Shown piece after piece: positions 44,310-54,100 of a stretch of 64,000 nucleotides of DNA. The position numbers and the translations under genes were made by a program. Positions within the stretch are counted from its first letter, which is position 1. Every line of letters begins with the position of its first letter. The stretch is from Acidobacteriota bacterium (GTDB taxonomy: Bacteria > Acidobacteriota > Thermoanaerobaculia > UBA5066), in assembly GCA_029781975.1 (NCBI GenBank), contig JAKOVQ010000010.1:124001-188000 (forward strand). The letters are read 5' to 3'. Under the pieces are notes generated by a model. The model saw nothing but the letters and a program-made list of their open reading frames with translations, did no database searches and was not told the origin of the DNA.

Positions 44310-46514
44310 TCAGTCGGCCGGCTCCTTGAGTCTCTGGTCTGCCGGGAATCGCCGCTCGCCCTCGCGCCGGAGCCTTTCCGAGCCCGCACGGTCCCGGAAG
44401 TACGCAAGCGCCCGAACGCCCCGCACGTAGGCATCCGCGGTGCCGACCTTGTCGACCATCTGGGCGATGACCTTCTTCGCGTCGCCCATCCGACCGAGCG
44501 CCGCGTACACAAGAGAAAGGCCGACACGGGCGTCCACCTGCTCCGGGCGGAGGCGGATCTCCTCGAGGAACTCCCGCTCGGCCTCGGGGGCGCGATCCAT
44601 CCGGGCGAGGACGTCGCCGCGGAGATAGTGCGTCCCGATCGGCACCTCGCCAGGGCTCGCGTCCGCGAGGATCTCGTCGAGCGCTTCCAGGGCCTTGGGG
44701 TAGTTCTCGCGGCGCGCCTCGATCCGGGCGATCATCAGGAGCGACTTGCGCCTCAGGATGGGGTTCTCGAGACCCTTCCTGGCCTCGACCTCCGAGCCGG
44801 CGAGGTCGCCCTTCTGGAAGAGCGCACGGGCGATCGTGTCGGACGCGGTCGCGTCCCCCCGCTCTCGCGCCAGCTCCGCGTTCCGCAGCGCCTCGTCGGG
44901 ACGGCCGATCTGCAGGCACAGGTCGGCCACGGAGATGAGGGGGACGGTCGCTGCAGGGGGGGCGAGCTCGACCGTCTTCATCCGCGCGGCCAGCGCGTCC
45001 TCCGGCCGCCCGACGTCGAGGAGCACCTCCGAGTAGAGGTCCCAGACGTCGAGCATCCGGGGATTCTCCCTGAGGAGCCGCTCGAAGAGCGCGATCGCCT
45101 CCTCGGGCTTCCCGTGCTTGGCCCGGGAGAAGGCATCCCTCAGGAGGGGGATGATGGCGACCCCGTCCTTCGGGTCGGGAAGGGGTCCGGGTCCCGCGGT
45201 TGCGCCCGTGGAGAGGTAGCCGAGGGATTCGAGCTTCTTCTTCTCCTCCTGGGCGATCGCGCCGGGCGCCTCGAACGCGGCGCGCCTCTTCTCGAGCTCC
45301 ACCTTCATCGCCCGGAAGGGCCCCGGCTTGCGGTCCACGAGGTTCGAGAGCTCTCCCGGATCGGCGACGAGATCGTAGAACTCCGGGCGGGGTGCGTCGA
45401 TGTACTGCCACCTCCCGTCGAGCACCGACGACAGGTCGGCCCACCCGAAGTGCGTCCTCGGGAACACGGTCTCGGCGAAGACCCTTCTGTCCGGCGCCGG
45501 TACCCCCGCGGCGAGGGCGAGGAGATTCGCGTTCCCGTCGATCCTGGGGAAGCCCGAGAGCCCTACCGCCTCCCCGATGGTCGTGAAGACGTCCTTCAGC
45601 TCGACGACGCCGCCCACGGAGCGCCCGGCGAACATCCGGCCCGGGAGCTTCACGAGCAGCGGGACCTGGAGGGTCGACCGGTAGAGGAAGATCCCGTGCT
45701 CGTCCTCGCCGTGCTCGCCGAGCCCCTCGCCGTGGTCCGAGAGGAAGACGACGAGCGCGCCGTCGTAGAGCCCCCTGGCCTTCAGGAAGGCGATGAGCCG
45801 CCCGACCACCGCGTCGGCCGCGGCGACCTCGCCGTCGTACGGGGCCGAAGCGTAGCGGCTCCGGAACGGCTCGGGGGGTGCGTAGGGCGTGTGGGGCTCG
45901 TAGAGGTGGAGGAACGCGAAGAGCGGGGCCTTCCCGCCGCTCCCGATCCAGCCCTCGAGACGTTCCTCCGTCTCCATCCCCGGCCGCTGGATCTGGCTCG
46001 TCGCCTCGTGGGGGTTCGTCGGCTCGATCCCGTCGTCGAAGAAGTCGAATCCCCTTCCCATCCCGGTCGACCCGAGGAGGACGTACGCCGACACCGCTCC
46101 CCCCGTCCGATACCCCGCCGCCTTCAGGAGCTCGGGAAGGGTCCGGACGCCGGGCTTCAGGCGGTAGCCCAGGTTGTCGTGGACGCCGTGGCCGGCCGGG
46201 AGGAGCCCGGTGAGGATCGAGAAGTGCGACGGGAGCGTCAAGGGGACGTGCGAGTAGGCCCGCTCGAAGAGGACCGAGTCGGCGCGGAGCGCGGAAAGCG
46301 CCGGGGTCTCGACGCCCGCGTAGCCGTAGAACGGGAGGTGGTCGGATCGGAGCGTGTCGACGCTGATCAGGACGACGGGAGCCTTCGGAAAGGCCGGGGC
46401 CGGCACCTTCGCCGGCTCCGGCCCGGCCTTCCCCCTCCCGCACGCGAGCGCGGCCAGGGCGAGCGCGAGGGGCGCCGCGAGGGTCGAGGCGGAAGAGCGG
46501 CGGCGGGAGTCCAT
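44310..46514 (-). CDS. Sulfatase-fold (alkaline phosphatase superfamily) lipoprotein with C-terminal TPR repeats
   Basis: The protein has 734 aa. An N-terminal export signal runs to a probable lipobox Cys25. The hydrolase domain (about 45-420) has the metal-site Asp53 (SVDTLRSDH) and SDHGEGLGEH. The position occupied by the formylglycine Cys/Ser in true sulfatases is Thr93 in PLTLPSHFSILTG, and the C/S-x-P-x-R motif is absent. It is therefore more likely to be a phosphatase, phosphodiesterase or phosphoglycerol-transferase-like enzyme than a sulfatase. The C-terminal ~250 residues are tetratricopeptide repeats (for example GKPEEAIALFERLL). It sits directly after a TonB-dependent receptor gene in the same direction, with a terminator between. 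Confidence 0.87.
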   Translation of the reverse strand: MDSRRRSSASTLAAPLALALAALACGRGKAGPEPAKVPAPAFPKAPVVLISVDTLRSDHLPFYGYAGVETPALSALRADSVLFERAYSHVPLTLPSHFSILTGLLPAGHGVHDNLGYRLKPGVRTLPELLKAAGYRTGGAVSAYVLLGSTGMGRGFDFFDDGIEPTNPHEATSQIQRPGMETEERLEGWIGSGGKAPLFAFLHLYEPHTPYAPPEPFRSRYASAPYDGEVAAADAVVGRLIAFLKARGLYDGALVVFLSDHGEGLGEHGEDEHGIFLYRSTLQVPLLVKLPGRMFAGRSVGGVVELKDVFTTIGEAVGLSGFPRIDGNANLLALAAGVPAPDRRVFAETVFPRTHFGWADLSSVLDGRWQYIDAPRPEFYDLVADPGELSNLVDRKPGPFRAMKVELEKRRAAFEAPGAIAQEEKKKLESLGYLSTGATAGPGPLPDPKDGVAIIPLLRDAFSRAKHGKPEEAIALFERLLRENPRMLDVWDLYSEVLLDVGRPEDALAARMKTVELAPPAATVPLISVADLCLQIGRPDEALRNAELARERGDATASDTIARALFQKGDLAGSEVEARKGLENPILRRKSLLMIARIEARRENYPKALEALDEILADASPGEVPIGTHYLRGDVLARMDRAPEAEREFLEEIRLRPEQVDARVGLSLVYAALGRMGDAKKVIAQMVDKVGTADAYVRGVRALAYFRDRAGSERLRREGERRFPADQRLKEPAD

Positions 46515-46553
46515 CTCCGCGGTGACGTTAGCAGCCCTGGCCCCGGAAATGGA

Positions 46554-46579
46554 ACGCCCCGGCCCGAGGGCCGGGGCGT
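46554..46579 (-). terminator. Strong hairpin terminator after the TonB receptor gene
   Basis: There is a perfect 12-bp inverted repeat (ACGCCCCGGCCC / GGGCCGGGGCGT) with a 2-nt centre, 21 bp past the receptor stop codon on the minus strand. It is followed by a weak T-containing run (TCCATTTCC). It separates the receptor from the sulfatase-fold gene. Confidence 0.75.
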
Positions 46580-46600
46580 CGATCCCGGGAAGGCTCGGGG

Positions 46601-49579
46601 CTAGAAGCGGAGGCCGACCGACACCAGGAAGGTCCGCGGCTGCTGATACGCCGAGAAGTTCGCGGCCCTGCCGAAGCTGGGACCCTTCTGCCAGTTGGCA
46701 CCCAGGGCCGCACACGCCGAAGCGCTCGCACCCTGCGGGCACTCGACGAGGGCGGTCGAGGCGGTCGTGAAGGGGTCGAACGCCGTGAGGCCGCGCCCGC
46801 TGTTCCTGGCCGTGTAGACGGTGGTGTTGAGGTTGAAGCCGTTCAGGTGCTCGGCCCCGAGGACGTTGAGGACCTGCGGCTGGACGAAGAGCTCGACGGG
46901 GCCGAGCGGATACGAGTAGTTGAGGGCGAGGTCGAGCTGGTACCACGCCTCGGTCGTGAACTCGCCGCGGCCGCCGAAGTAGTAGGTCTGGCTGGTCGGC
47001 GGTGTCGCGTAACCGGGGTTGGTGACGTAGTTGCTGACGTTGATGGACCCGGCGGCGCTGTAGGGCAGGCCGCTGTTCGCCTGGAAGACGCCGCTGACGT
47101 TGACGTTCCCGAAGGCCTTCGGGACCGGGATGTCGTACGCACCCCAGACGCGGACCCGGTGCCGCTGGTCCTGCGGGAGCTCGCCGACGGGAGAGCCCCA
47201 GCTCGCCCGGATGTACTCGGGGTAGTTGTTGAGGCCGCCCGTCACGGGGCCGCTGCCGGAGGTCTCGCCGATGAGGTTGCCGTACGTGTGGGACCAGGTC
47301 CAGTTGCCGCCCAGGTTCAGGCCGTCGAAGGGCCTCCACCCGAACTGCAAGGCCAGACCGTAGTACTCACGCTTGTACTCGCTCCCCCCGTTCCGCGTGA
47401 CGTGGACGTCGTAGGTGTTGCCCAGGGGGTCGTCCACCTGGCCCGTGGACATGTCGGTCAGGGTCTCGATGAAGCCGGCCCCCTTCCGGTAGGTCGCGTC
47501 CGCGCGGTAGGTGAGCCTGGACCCCACGTTGCCGGCGACACCGACCGAGAACTCGTCCGTGTGGGGCGACTGCATCCCCGGAGCGATCTGCGTGTTCAGG
47601 CCCTGGTACCCCGCGGCGTAGAGCGTGTCCTGGTTCGCCGTCGGGAACATGTTGGCCTGGGTGATCCCCCACCACCCGAAGAACTGCTTGAGGGCGGTGG
47701 CCATGTCGACGTACGGCCCGCTCCCGGTGTTGATTCCCGGGCCGTCGTAGAAGTAGTAGAAGTACGAGGGGTTTCCCGCCGAGGAGGCGCCGCCGGCGAA
47801 GTTCTCCTGGACGGCCGAGACGTAGCGGGCGTAGGAGGCGTTGAACCGGAGCTTCCCGCCGCCGGTCGGGTCGACGGTCACGCCGAGACGCGGGCTCCAG
47901 GCGTCGTCGTCCTGCCTCAGGACCCCGGCCATGTCCTTGGCGCTGTTCTTGTCGTACCGAACGCCGAGGTTGAAGGAGATGCTGTTGTTGAGCTTCCAGG
48001 CGTCGTTCAGGAAGGCCGACTGCGTCTTCAGGTTCGACGGGATCGCCTGCGCGAAGATCGGCCAGTAGCCGAAGTAGGCGGCGCCGGGCGTGAAGACGGG
48101 GTAGACGGTCTGGCCCTGGATGATCGCCGCGTCGGCGGTGACGATGTACTGGCTGCCCGACTGGTAGTTGTTCGAGAGGTGGTGGCCGCGGAACTGGTCG
48201 TACCCGACGACGATGTTGTGGCTCCCCAGGGACGACGTCGAGAGGAAGTAGGTCCCCTTGAGGTAGAAGTCCTGGTTGTCACGCTTCTCGGCCGACCCCG
48301 GGCAGACCGCGCAGAAGATCGGCGAGTTGGCGACGGCAGCGCCGTTCGACGCGTCGAGGACGGGGGTCCCGCCGACGAGGTCGGTGAACCGGCCGCCGGA
48401 GTTCTCGAAGGTGAAGTGCTTCTGGGAGTACTGCGCCTCCACGAAGAAGCTGCTCGTCAGGACGCCGTTGTAGTTCCCGACGAAGAAGTCGCTCGGGAGC
48501 TGCCGGTCGTAGAACTGGGCCAGGTCGTAGGCCGGGAGCGGGTTGAAGTAGTAGTTCCCCTGGTCCCGGGTCCAGTTCAGGTACGACGCCATGATCGTGT
48601 GGTTCTGGAACGGGGTGATCGTCAGCTTCCCCTCGTACCGCTTGTCCTCGTTCGTCTGGTTGACGGGGATCAGCGTCGACTGGGTGTTGGTGGTGTTGTC
48701 GGTCTTGCCGTAGCGGCCCGAGGCGAAGAACCAGACCCGGTCCTTCCAGATCGGCCCGCCGAACGTGGCCTCGTAGATCTCGTTGAGCTTCTGGGCGCCG
48801 TCCGTGCCGAGCGTCGGCGTGGCGGACCAGGCGGCGTTCGAGAAGTTCGTCCGGAAGGAGCCGCTGAAGCTGTTCCCTCCCGACTTCGTGATCGTGTTGA
48901 CCACGCCGCCCGAGAAGCGCCCGAACTCGGCCGAGATCCCGCTCGTCGACGTCGTCGTCTCCTGGATCGCGTCCTCGACGAAGAGGTTGAGCGGCGTCCC
49001 GCGGATGTTGTCCTGGATGTTCGCGCCGTTCACGAGGAACAGGTTGTCGTACGACGTCCCGCCCGAGATCGTGACGGCCCCGTTCGGACCATTCGTGTTC
49101 ACGCTCGGCGCGAGCGTCACGGCGGAGAGAAGGGTCCGCCCCGTCGGCAGCTTGCTCAGCGTGTCGTTCGTCATCGTCGTCGACGACTGTGTCGACTCGG
49201 AGATGTTCTCCGCCTGGGCGACGACCGTCGCCGCGGCCGTCACCGCCGCCATGCTCAGGGTGCCGTTGACGGTGTACGACTGGGCGGCCGCCAGGTCGAT
49301 CTTCCTGACGACGGGCTGGAACCCGCTCAGCTCGAACTTCACGGTGTACGAGCCCGCCGGCAGCCCGACGAACGTGTAGTCCCCGTTCGTCGTCGTCACG
49401 CGGGTCCGGACGCCCTGGAGGCTCGGTGAGCTGATCGTCACGAGGACTCCCGGGAGCCCCACGCCTTCGTTGATCGCCTTGCCCGACAGGGTGGCCGTCG
49501 GCACGCCCTGCGCCCACGCCTGAGCGGCTCCGAGAAGAGCCACGACGGCGAGGGCGAGCAGCAACCGCGCTTGCTTCAT
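46601..49579 (-). CDS. TonB-dependent outer-membrane receptor with carboxypeptidase-regulatory N-terminus (Oar-like)
   Basis: The protein has 992 aa from the ATG at 49579, preceded by GGAGGAGG. A signal peptide ends at AWAQG. A CarboxypepD_reg-like domain occupies about 25-110 (GVGLPGVLVTISSPSLQGV, NGDYTFVGLPAGSYTV). A plug domain follows at about 120-230 with YDNLFLVNGANIQD, then a beta barrel ending in an aromatic C-terminus (FLVSVGLRF), as required for Bam insertion. Such receptors import large or scarce ligands using TonB energy; substrate unknown. The barrel includes many Tyr/Phe/Asn-rich strands and a few Cys (FCAVCPGS) in a probable extracellular loop. Confidence 0.93.
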   Translation of the reverse strand: MKQARLLLALAVVALLGAAQAWAQGVPTATLSGKAINEGVGLPGVLVTISSPSLQGVRTRVTTTNGDYTFVGLPAGSYTVKFELSGFQPVVRKIDLAAAQSYTVNGTLSMAAVTAAATVVAQAENISESTQSSTTMTNDTLSKLPTGRTLLSAVTLAPSVNTNGPNGAVTISGGTSYDNLFLVNGANIQDNIRGTPLNLFVEDAIQETTTSTSGISAEFGRFSGGVVNTITKSGGNSFSGSFRTNFSNAAWSATPTLGTDGAQKLNEIYEATFGGPIWKDRVWFFASGRYGKTDNTTNTQSTLIPVNQTNEDKRYEGKLTITPFQNHTIMASYLNWTRDQGNYYFNPLPAYDLAQFYDRQLPSDFFVGNYNGVLTSSFFVEAQYSQKHFTFENSGGRFTDLVGGTPVLDASNGAAVANSPIFCAVCPGSAEKRDNQDFYLKGTYFLSTSSLGSHNIVVGYDQFRGHHLSNNYQSGSQYIVTADAAIIQGQTVYPVFTPGAAYFGYWPIFAQAIPSNLKTQSAFLNDAWKLNNSISFNLGVRYDKNSAKDMAGVLRQDDDAWSPRLGVTVDPTGGGKLRFNASYARYVSAVQENFAGGASSAGNPSYFYYFYDGPGINTGSGPYVDMATALKQFFGWWGITQANMFPTANQDTLYAAGYQGLNTQIAPGMQSPHTDEFSVGVAGNVGSRLTYRADATYRKGAGFIETLTDMSTGQVDDPLGNTYDVHVTRNGGSEYKREYYGLALQFGWRPFDGLNLGGNWTWSHTYGNLIGETSGSGPVTGGLNNYPEYIRASWGSPVGELPQDQRHRVRVWGAYDIPVPKAFGNVNVSGVFQANSGLPYSAAGSINVSNYVTNPGYATPPTSQTYYFGGRGEFTTEAWYQLDLALNYSYPLGPVELFVQPQVLNVLGAEHLNGFNLNTTVYTARNSGRGLTAFDPFTTASTALVECPQGASASACAALGANWQKGPSFGRAANFSAYQQPRTFLVSVGLRF

Positions 49580-50146
49580 CTGGTTTCCTCCTCCTTCGTT
49601 CTGGTGCCTGGGGTTCTTGATCATTCAGAAACAGCCGACGAGATTCCCGTGGAGAAGACAGAGCAACTGGAATCGACCTCGACACCCATCCGGGCCCGAG
49701 GCGGTTGAAGCGCGATCCTCCGACTCTTCAAGGCCTCCCCTTCGCCCTTGCCGTGGGAGTTGAATAGAGCACCGCCACACACCTTTGATCTGCAAGAAAC
49801 AGACCGTTTCGGCACGAGCGTCGCCAAGGGGCTATGTCATTGTGTTCGAGGGACTTAACAACCGGAATGAGACCCGATTTGGCCCATGAGATCTAGAATT
49901 CCAGGCGCTTCTACGATTTCTTGGATTCACCGGATCCGATCAATTCTGATGCCACTTTCTCGCGAGGGCTCCACGCGGCGCCGGCAGCGAAGCGACCTGC
50001 CCTCTCTCCCGCTTGCCGAGACACTGTCGTCGTCGGGACTCGACGTCGCGGGGCGGGCGCGGCGCGGTGTCGGAGCTCACCTCCCTTCCGCGGCCATCGG
50101 CCGCCTGCCCGGACCTGAGAGAATGCCGAGGCTCCGGAGGAGGGGG
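49580..50146. other. 567-bp divergent intergenic region
   Basis: This gap lies between the TonB receptor and the sirtuin gene. The part from about 49600 to 49960 is clearly more AT-rich than the rest of the window and must hold the promoters of both genes, but I could not choose convincing -35/-10 pairs. A plus-strand open frame from 49886 runs into the sirtuin but lacks a ribosome site and is not counted as coding. Confidence 0.5.
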
Positions 50147-51025
50147 ATGGCACACGAGGAGAAGGTCCGGGCGGCGGCCGACGCGATCTCGAACGCTCAC
50201 GGTCTCCTCGTCACCGCCGGCGCCGGGATGGGAGTCGATTCCGGCCTCCCGGACTTCCGGGGCCCGGAAGGGTTCTGGAGCGCGTATCCCCCGTTCCGGG
50301 CCCTGGGCCTCTGCTTCGAGGACCTCGCGAACCCGGCGTGGTTCCGGAGCGACCCCTCGCTCGCCTGGGGCTTCTACGGGCACCGGCTCAACCTCTACCG
50401 CTCGACCGAGCCCCACGCGGGATTCCGCCTCCTCCACGCCTGGGGCGAGAGGCTTCCCTCCGGTGCGTTCGTCTTCACGTCCAACGTCGACGGCCACTTC
50501 CAGCGCGCGGGGTTCGCCGATGAGCGGGTGGCCGAGTGCCACGGCTCCATCGGGTTCCTCCAGTGCCTGGCCGACTGCGGCGCCGGGATCTTCCCGGCCG
50601 TCGGCGTGGAGGTCGCGGTCGACCCGGCCACCTTCCGGGCGTCGCCGCCGTTCCCGTCCTGCCCGCGCTGCGGCTCGCTGGCGCGCCCCAACATCCTGAT
50701 GTTCGGCGACGGGGGCTGGGAGAGCGGACGGAGCGACGCCCAGGAGAGGCGGCTCGCCGCGTGGCTCGACGAGCTGCGCGGCCCCCTCGCCGTGGTCGAG
50801 TGCGGCGCCGGGACGGCCATCCCCACCGTGAGGAGGTTCGGGGAGCGGGTCGTCTTCGGGATGGGAGGGCTCCTCGTCAGGATCAACGCCCGCGAGGCTT
50901 CGCTCGGGCCCGCCGAGCGCTCCTTCGACGTCTCGCTCGGAAAGCGCGGCCGGGGGATCGGCCTGCCGATGGGGTCCCTGGACGCGCTGCGCGCCATCGA
51001 CGGCGAGCTGAACCGGCTCTCCTGA
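50147..51025 (+). CDS. Divergent Sir2-family NAD-dependent deacylase
   Basis: The protein has 292 aa from the ATG at 50147, six bases after GGAGG. Sirtuin motifs are present: GAGMGVDSGLPDFRG (NAD loop), TSNVDGHFQRAG in place of the usual TQNxDxLHxxAG, and ECHGS with the catalytic His. Zinc ligands are predicted in QCLADCG and CPRCGS. The first pair is spaced C-x3-C rather than C-x2-C, and the Q of the TQN motif is Ser. It therefore belongs to a divergent bacterial branch whose acyl specificity is not predictable. NAD-consuming removal of acyl groups from lysine is the family activity. Cytosolic, monocistronic. Confidence 0.85.
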   Translation: MAHEEKVRAAADAISNAHGLLVTAGAGMGVDSGLPDFRGPEGFWSAYPPFRALGLCFEDLANPAWFRSDPSLAWGFYGHRLNLYRSTEPHAGFRLLHAWGERLPSGAFVFTSNVDGHFQRAGFADERVAECHGSIGFLQCLADCGAGIFPAVGVEVAVDPATFRASPPFPSCPRCGSLARPNILMFGDGGWESGRSDAQERRLAAWLDELRGPLAVVECGAGTAIPTVRRFGERVVFGMGGLLVRINAREASLGPAERSFDVSLGKRGRGIGLPMGSLDALRAIDGELNRLS

Positions 51026-51117
51026 CAGACCCCCCGCTCGCGGTGACGCTCTCCCCGGGAGGGGCCGGGACGCCCTAAGATCGTTCGGAATCGAACGAAA
51101 CGAGGAAGGAGCCTCGC

Positions 51118-54100
51118 ATGTCCCTCCCGTTCCCGTCGCCCCGCCGGCCGGTCCTCCTCTTCCTCGTCGTCGCCGCCCTCGGCGCTCCCCTCGCCCCGGA
51201 GGCCGCCTTCGCGTCCGAGGCCTCCGCGCGGCCGACCCGCTTCCTCACCGAGCCGGCGGTCTCCGCGGACCGGATCGCCTTCGCCTACGCGAACGACGTC
51301 TGGACCGCCCGCCGCGACGGGACCGGCGTCGTCCGGATCACCTCCGGCCCCGGCGCCAAGGGCGACCCCGCCTTCTCCCCCGACGGCTCGCTCCTCGCCT
51401 TCAGCGGCGACCTGGACGGGAACGTCGACGTCTACGTCGTCCCGGCGACGGGGGGCGTCCCGCGCCGCCTGACGCACCACCCCGCGCCCGACCTCGTCCA
51501 GGGCTTCACCCCGGACGGGAAGGCCGTCCTCTTCACCTCGCCCCGCGAGGCGTTCAACAACCGGCACACGCAGCTCTTCACCGTGCCGGTCTCGGGGGGA
51601 GTCCCGGAGAAGCTGCCGATCCCGAACGCCGCCAGCGCCTCCTTCTCGCCCGACGGAAAGAAGATCGCCTACAACCCCGTCGCCGCGCGGTTCCTCCAGT
51701 GGAAGGGGTACCGCGGCGGGACGGCCTCGCGGATCTGGCTCTACGACGTGGCGACGCACGCCGTCGAGGAGGTCCCCCGGCCCGAGGGGCGCTGCAACGA
51801 CGCCGACCCGTTCTTCCTCGCCGGGAAGGTCTACTTCCGCTCCGACCGCGACGGCGAGCTGAACGTCTACTCCTTCGACCCGGCGACGAAGACGGTGACG
51901 GCGCTGACGCGGCACGCCGACTTCCCCGTCCTCCACGCGTCGGGGGGCGCGGGGACGATCGTCTACGAGCAGGCGGGGACCCTCCACCTCCTCGACCCGG
52001 CGTCTGGGAAGGTGTCGGACGTCCCGCTCACCGTCGCCGCCGACCTCCCCGAGACGCGCCCCCGCTGGGCGAAGGGGGCGAAGTGGGTCCGCGACGCGGC
52101 GCTCTCGCCGAGCGGGGCGCGGGTCCTCGTCGACTTCCGTGGCGAGATCGTCTCCGTCCCGGCCGAAAAGGGGGACCCGAGGAACCTGACGAGCTCACCG
52201 GGCGTCCACGAGCGCTTCCCCGCCTGGTCTCCGGACGGGAAGAGGGTAGCCTGGTTCTCGGACGCCTCGGGGGAGTACCAGCTCGTCGTGGCGCCGGCCG
52301 ACGGGAAGGGGCCGTCGCGGAGCTACCCGCTCGGCGGCGCCGGCTTCTACGACCGCCCGGCCTTCTCGCCGGACGGGACGAAGCTGACGTTCACCGACAA
52401 CTCCTGGAGCCTCTTCTTCATCGACCTGGCCACCGGCGCGGTGAAGAAGATCGCCCAGGAGCCGCTCTACGGTCCGGCGGGCACGAAGGGGATCCGCGGC
52501 GTCTTCTCGCCGGACTCGCGGTGGATCGCCTACACGGTCTCGACGCCCGCCTACGTCCAGACGCTCCACCTCTACTCGGTCGAGAAGGACCGCTCGTACC
52601 GGATCACCGACGGGCTCTCGGACGTGAGCGACCCGGCGTTCGACGCGAGCGGGAAGTACCTCTACTTCCTCTCCTCGACGAACGCCGGACCGGTGCGCAA
52701 CTGGTTCTCGCTCGAGAACCAGGACATGCGCGTGACGCGGACGATCTGGCTCGCCGTCCTCGCGAAGGGAGTCCCCTCGCCCCTCGCGAAGGAGAGCGAC
52801 GAGGAGAAAGGGACGCCGCCGGAAGCCGCCGAGGCGGCGGAAGGCAAGGAAGGGAAGGAAGGCAAGGAAGGGAAGGACGCGAAGGGTGCCTCCGGAGACG
52901 AGGGCGACGCGGCGAAAAAGCCGGCAGCGAAGAAACCGGCGCCGAAGAAGCCGGTCGTCGTCGCCTTCGACCCGGACGGGATCGAGACGCGGATCGTCGA
53001 CCTCCCCGTCAAGCCCGCCGGGATCTCGGGGCTCTCGGCAGGGGAGGCGGGGAAGGTCTACTACCTGAGGGAGGCCGACGGGAAGTCGGCGCTCGTCCGC
53101 TTCGACCTGAAGGAGCGGAAGGCCGAGACGCTCCTCCCCGAGGCCGACGACTTCGAGCTCTCGGCCGACGGGAAGAAGCTCCTCTACCGGCTGAAGGAGA
53201 GCCTGGCCGTCGTCTCGACGGCGAAGAAGGTCGAGCCGAACGACGGGAAGCTCAGGCTCGACGCGATCGCGGTCCGCGTCGACCCGCGCGCCGAGTGGGC
53301 GGAGATGTACCTCGACGCCTGGCGGATCAACCGCGACTACTTCTACGACCCGGGGATGCACGGCGTCGACTGGAAGGCGAAGCGCGAGAAGTACGCGGCC
53401 TTCCTCCCCGACCTCTCCTGCCGCGCCGACCTCAACCTCCTCGTCCAGTGGCTCTGCAGCGACCTCGGCGTGGGGCACCACCGCGTCTCGGGGGGCGACT
53501 CTGCCGCCGAGCCGCCGAAGGTCCCGGGGGGCCTCCTCGGCGCCGACCTCGAGGTGGCGAACGGGCGCTACCGGCTGAGGAAGGTCTTCGGCGGCCTCAA
53601 CTGGAACCCCGAGCTCCGCGCGCCTCTCTCCGAGCCCGGGGTCGACGCGAAGGCGGGCGAGTACCTCCTGGCGGTGAACGGCGCCGACCTCGAGCCCCCC
53701 GAGAGCCTCTTCGCGCGGCTCGAGGGGACGGCCGGGAAGATCGTCTCCCTCACCCTCGGCCCGAGCCCGGACGGGAAGGGGTCGCGAACGGTGAACGTCG
53801 TCCCGGTGGAGTCGGAGCTGGCCCTGAGGAACCGCGACTGGGTCGAGGGGAACGTCCGGAAGGTCGACGCGGCTACGGGAGGTCGCGTCGCGTACGTCTA
53901 CGTGCCGAACACGTCGACGCTCGGGCACGAGTACTTCAAGCGCTACTTCTTTCCGCAGGCATGGAAGGACGCCGTCATCGTCGACGAGCGGTTCAACGCC
54001 GGCGGGAGCGTGGCCGACTACTACATCGACATCCTGAGAAGGCCGCGGATCGCGTACTGGGCGATGCGCTACGGCGCCGACATGAAGACGCCGAGCGCCT

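Noticed and set aside
49886..50146. N-terminal extension of the sirtuin to 49886
   Set aside because: The extension lies in AT-rich intergenic sequence, has no ribosome site and does not look like sirtuin sequence, while the ATG at 50147 has GGAGG six bases upstream.
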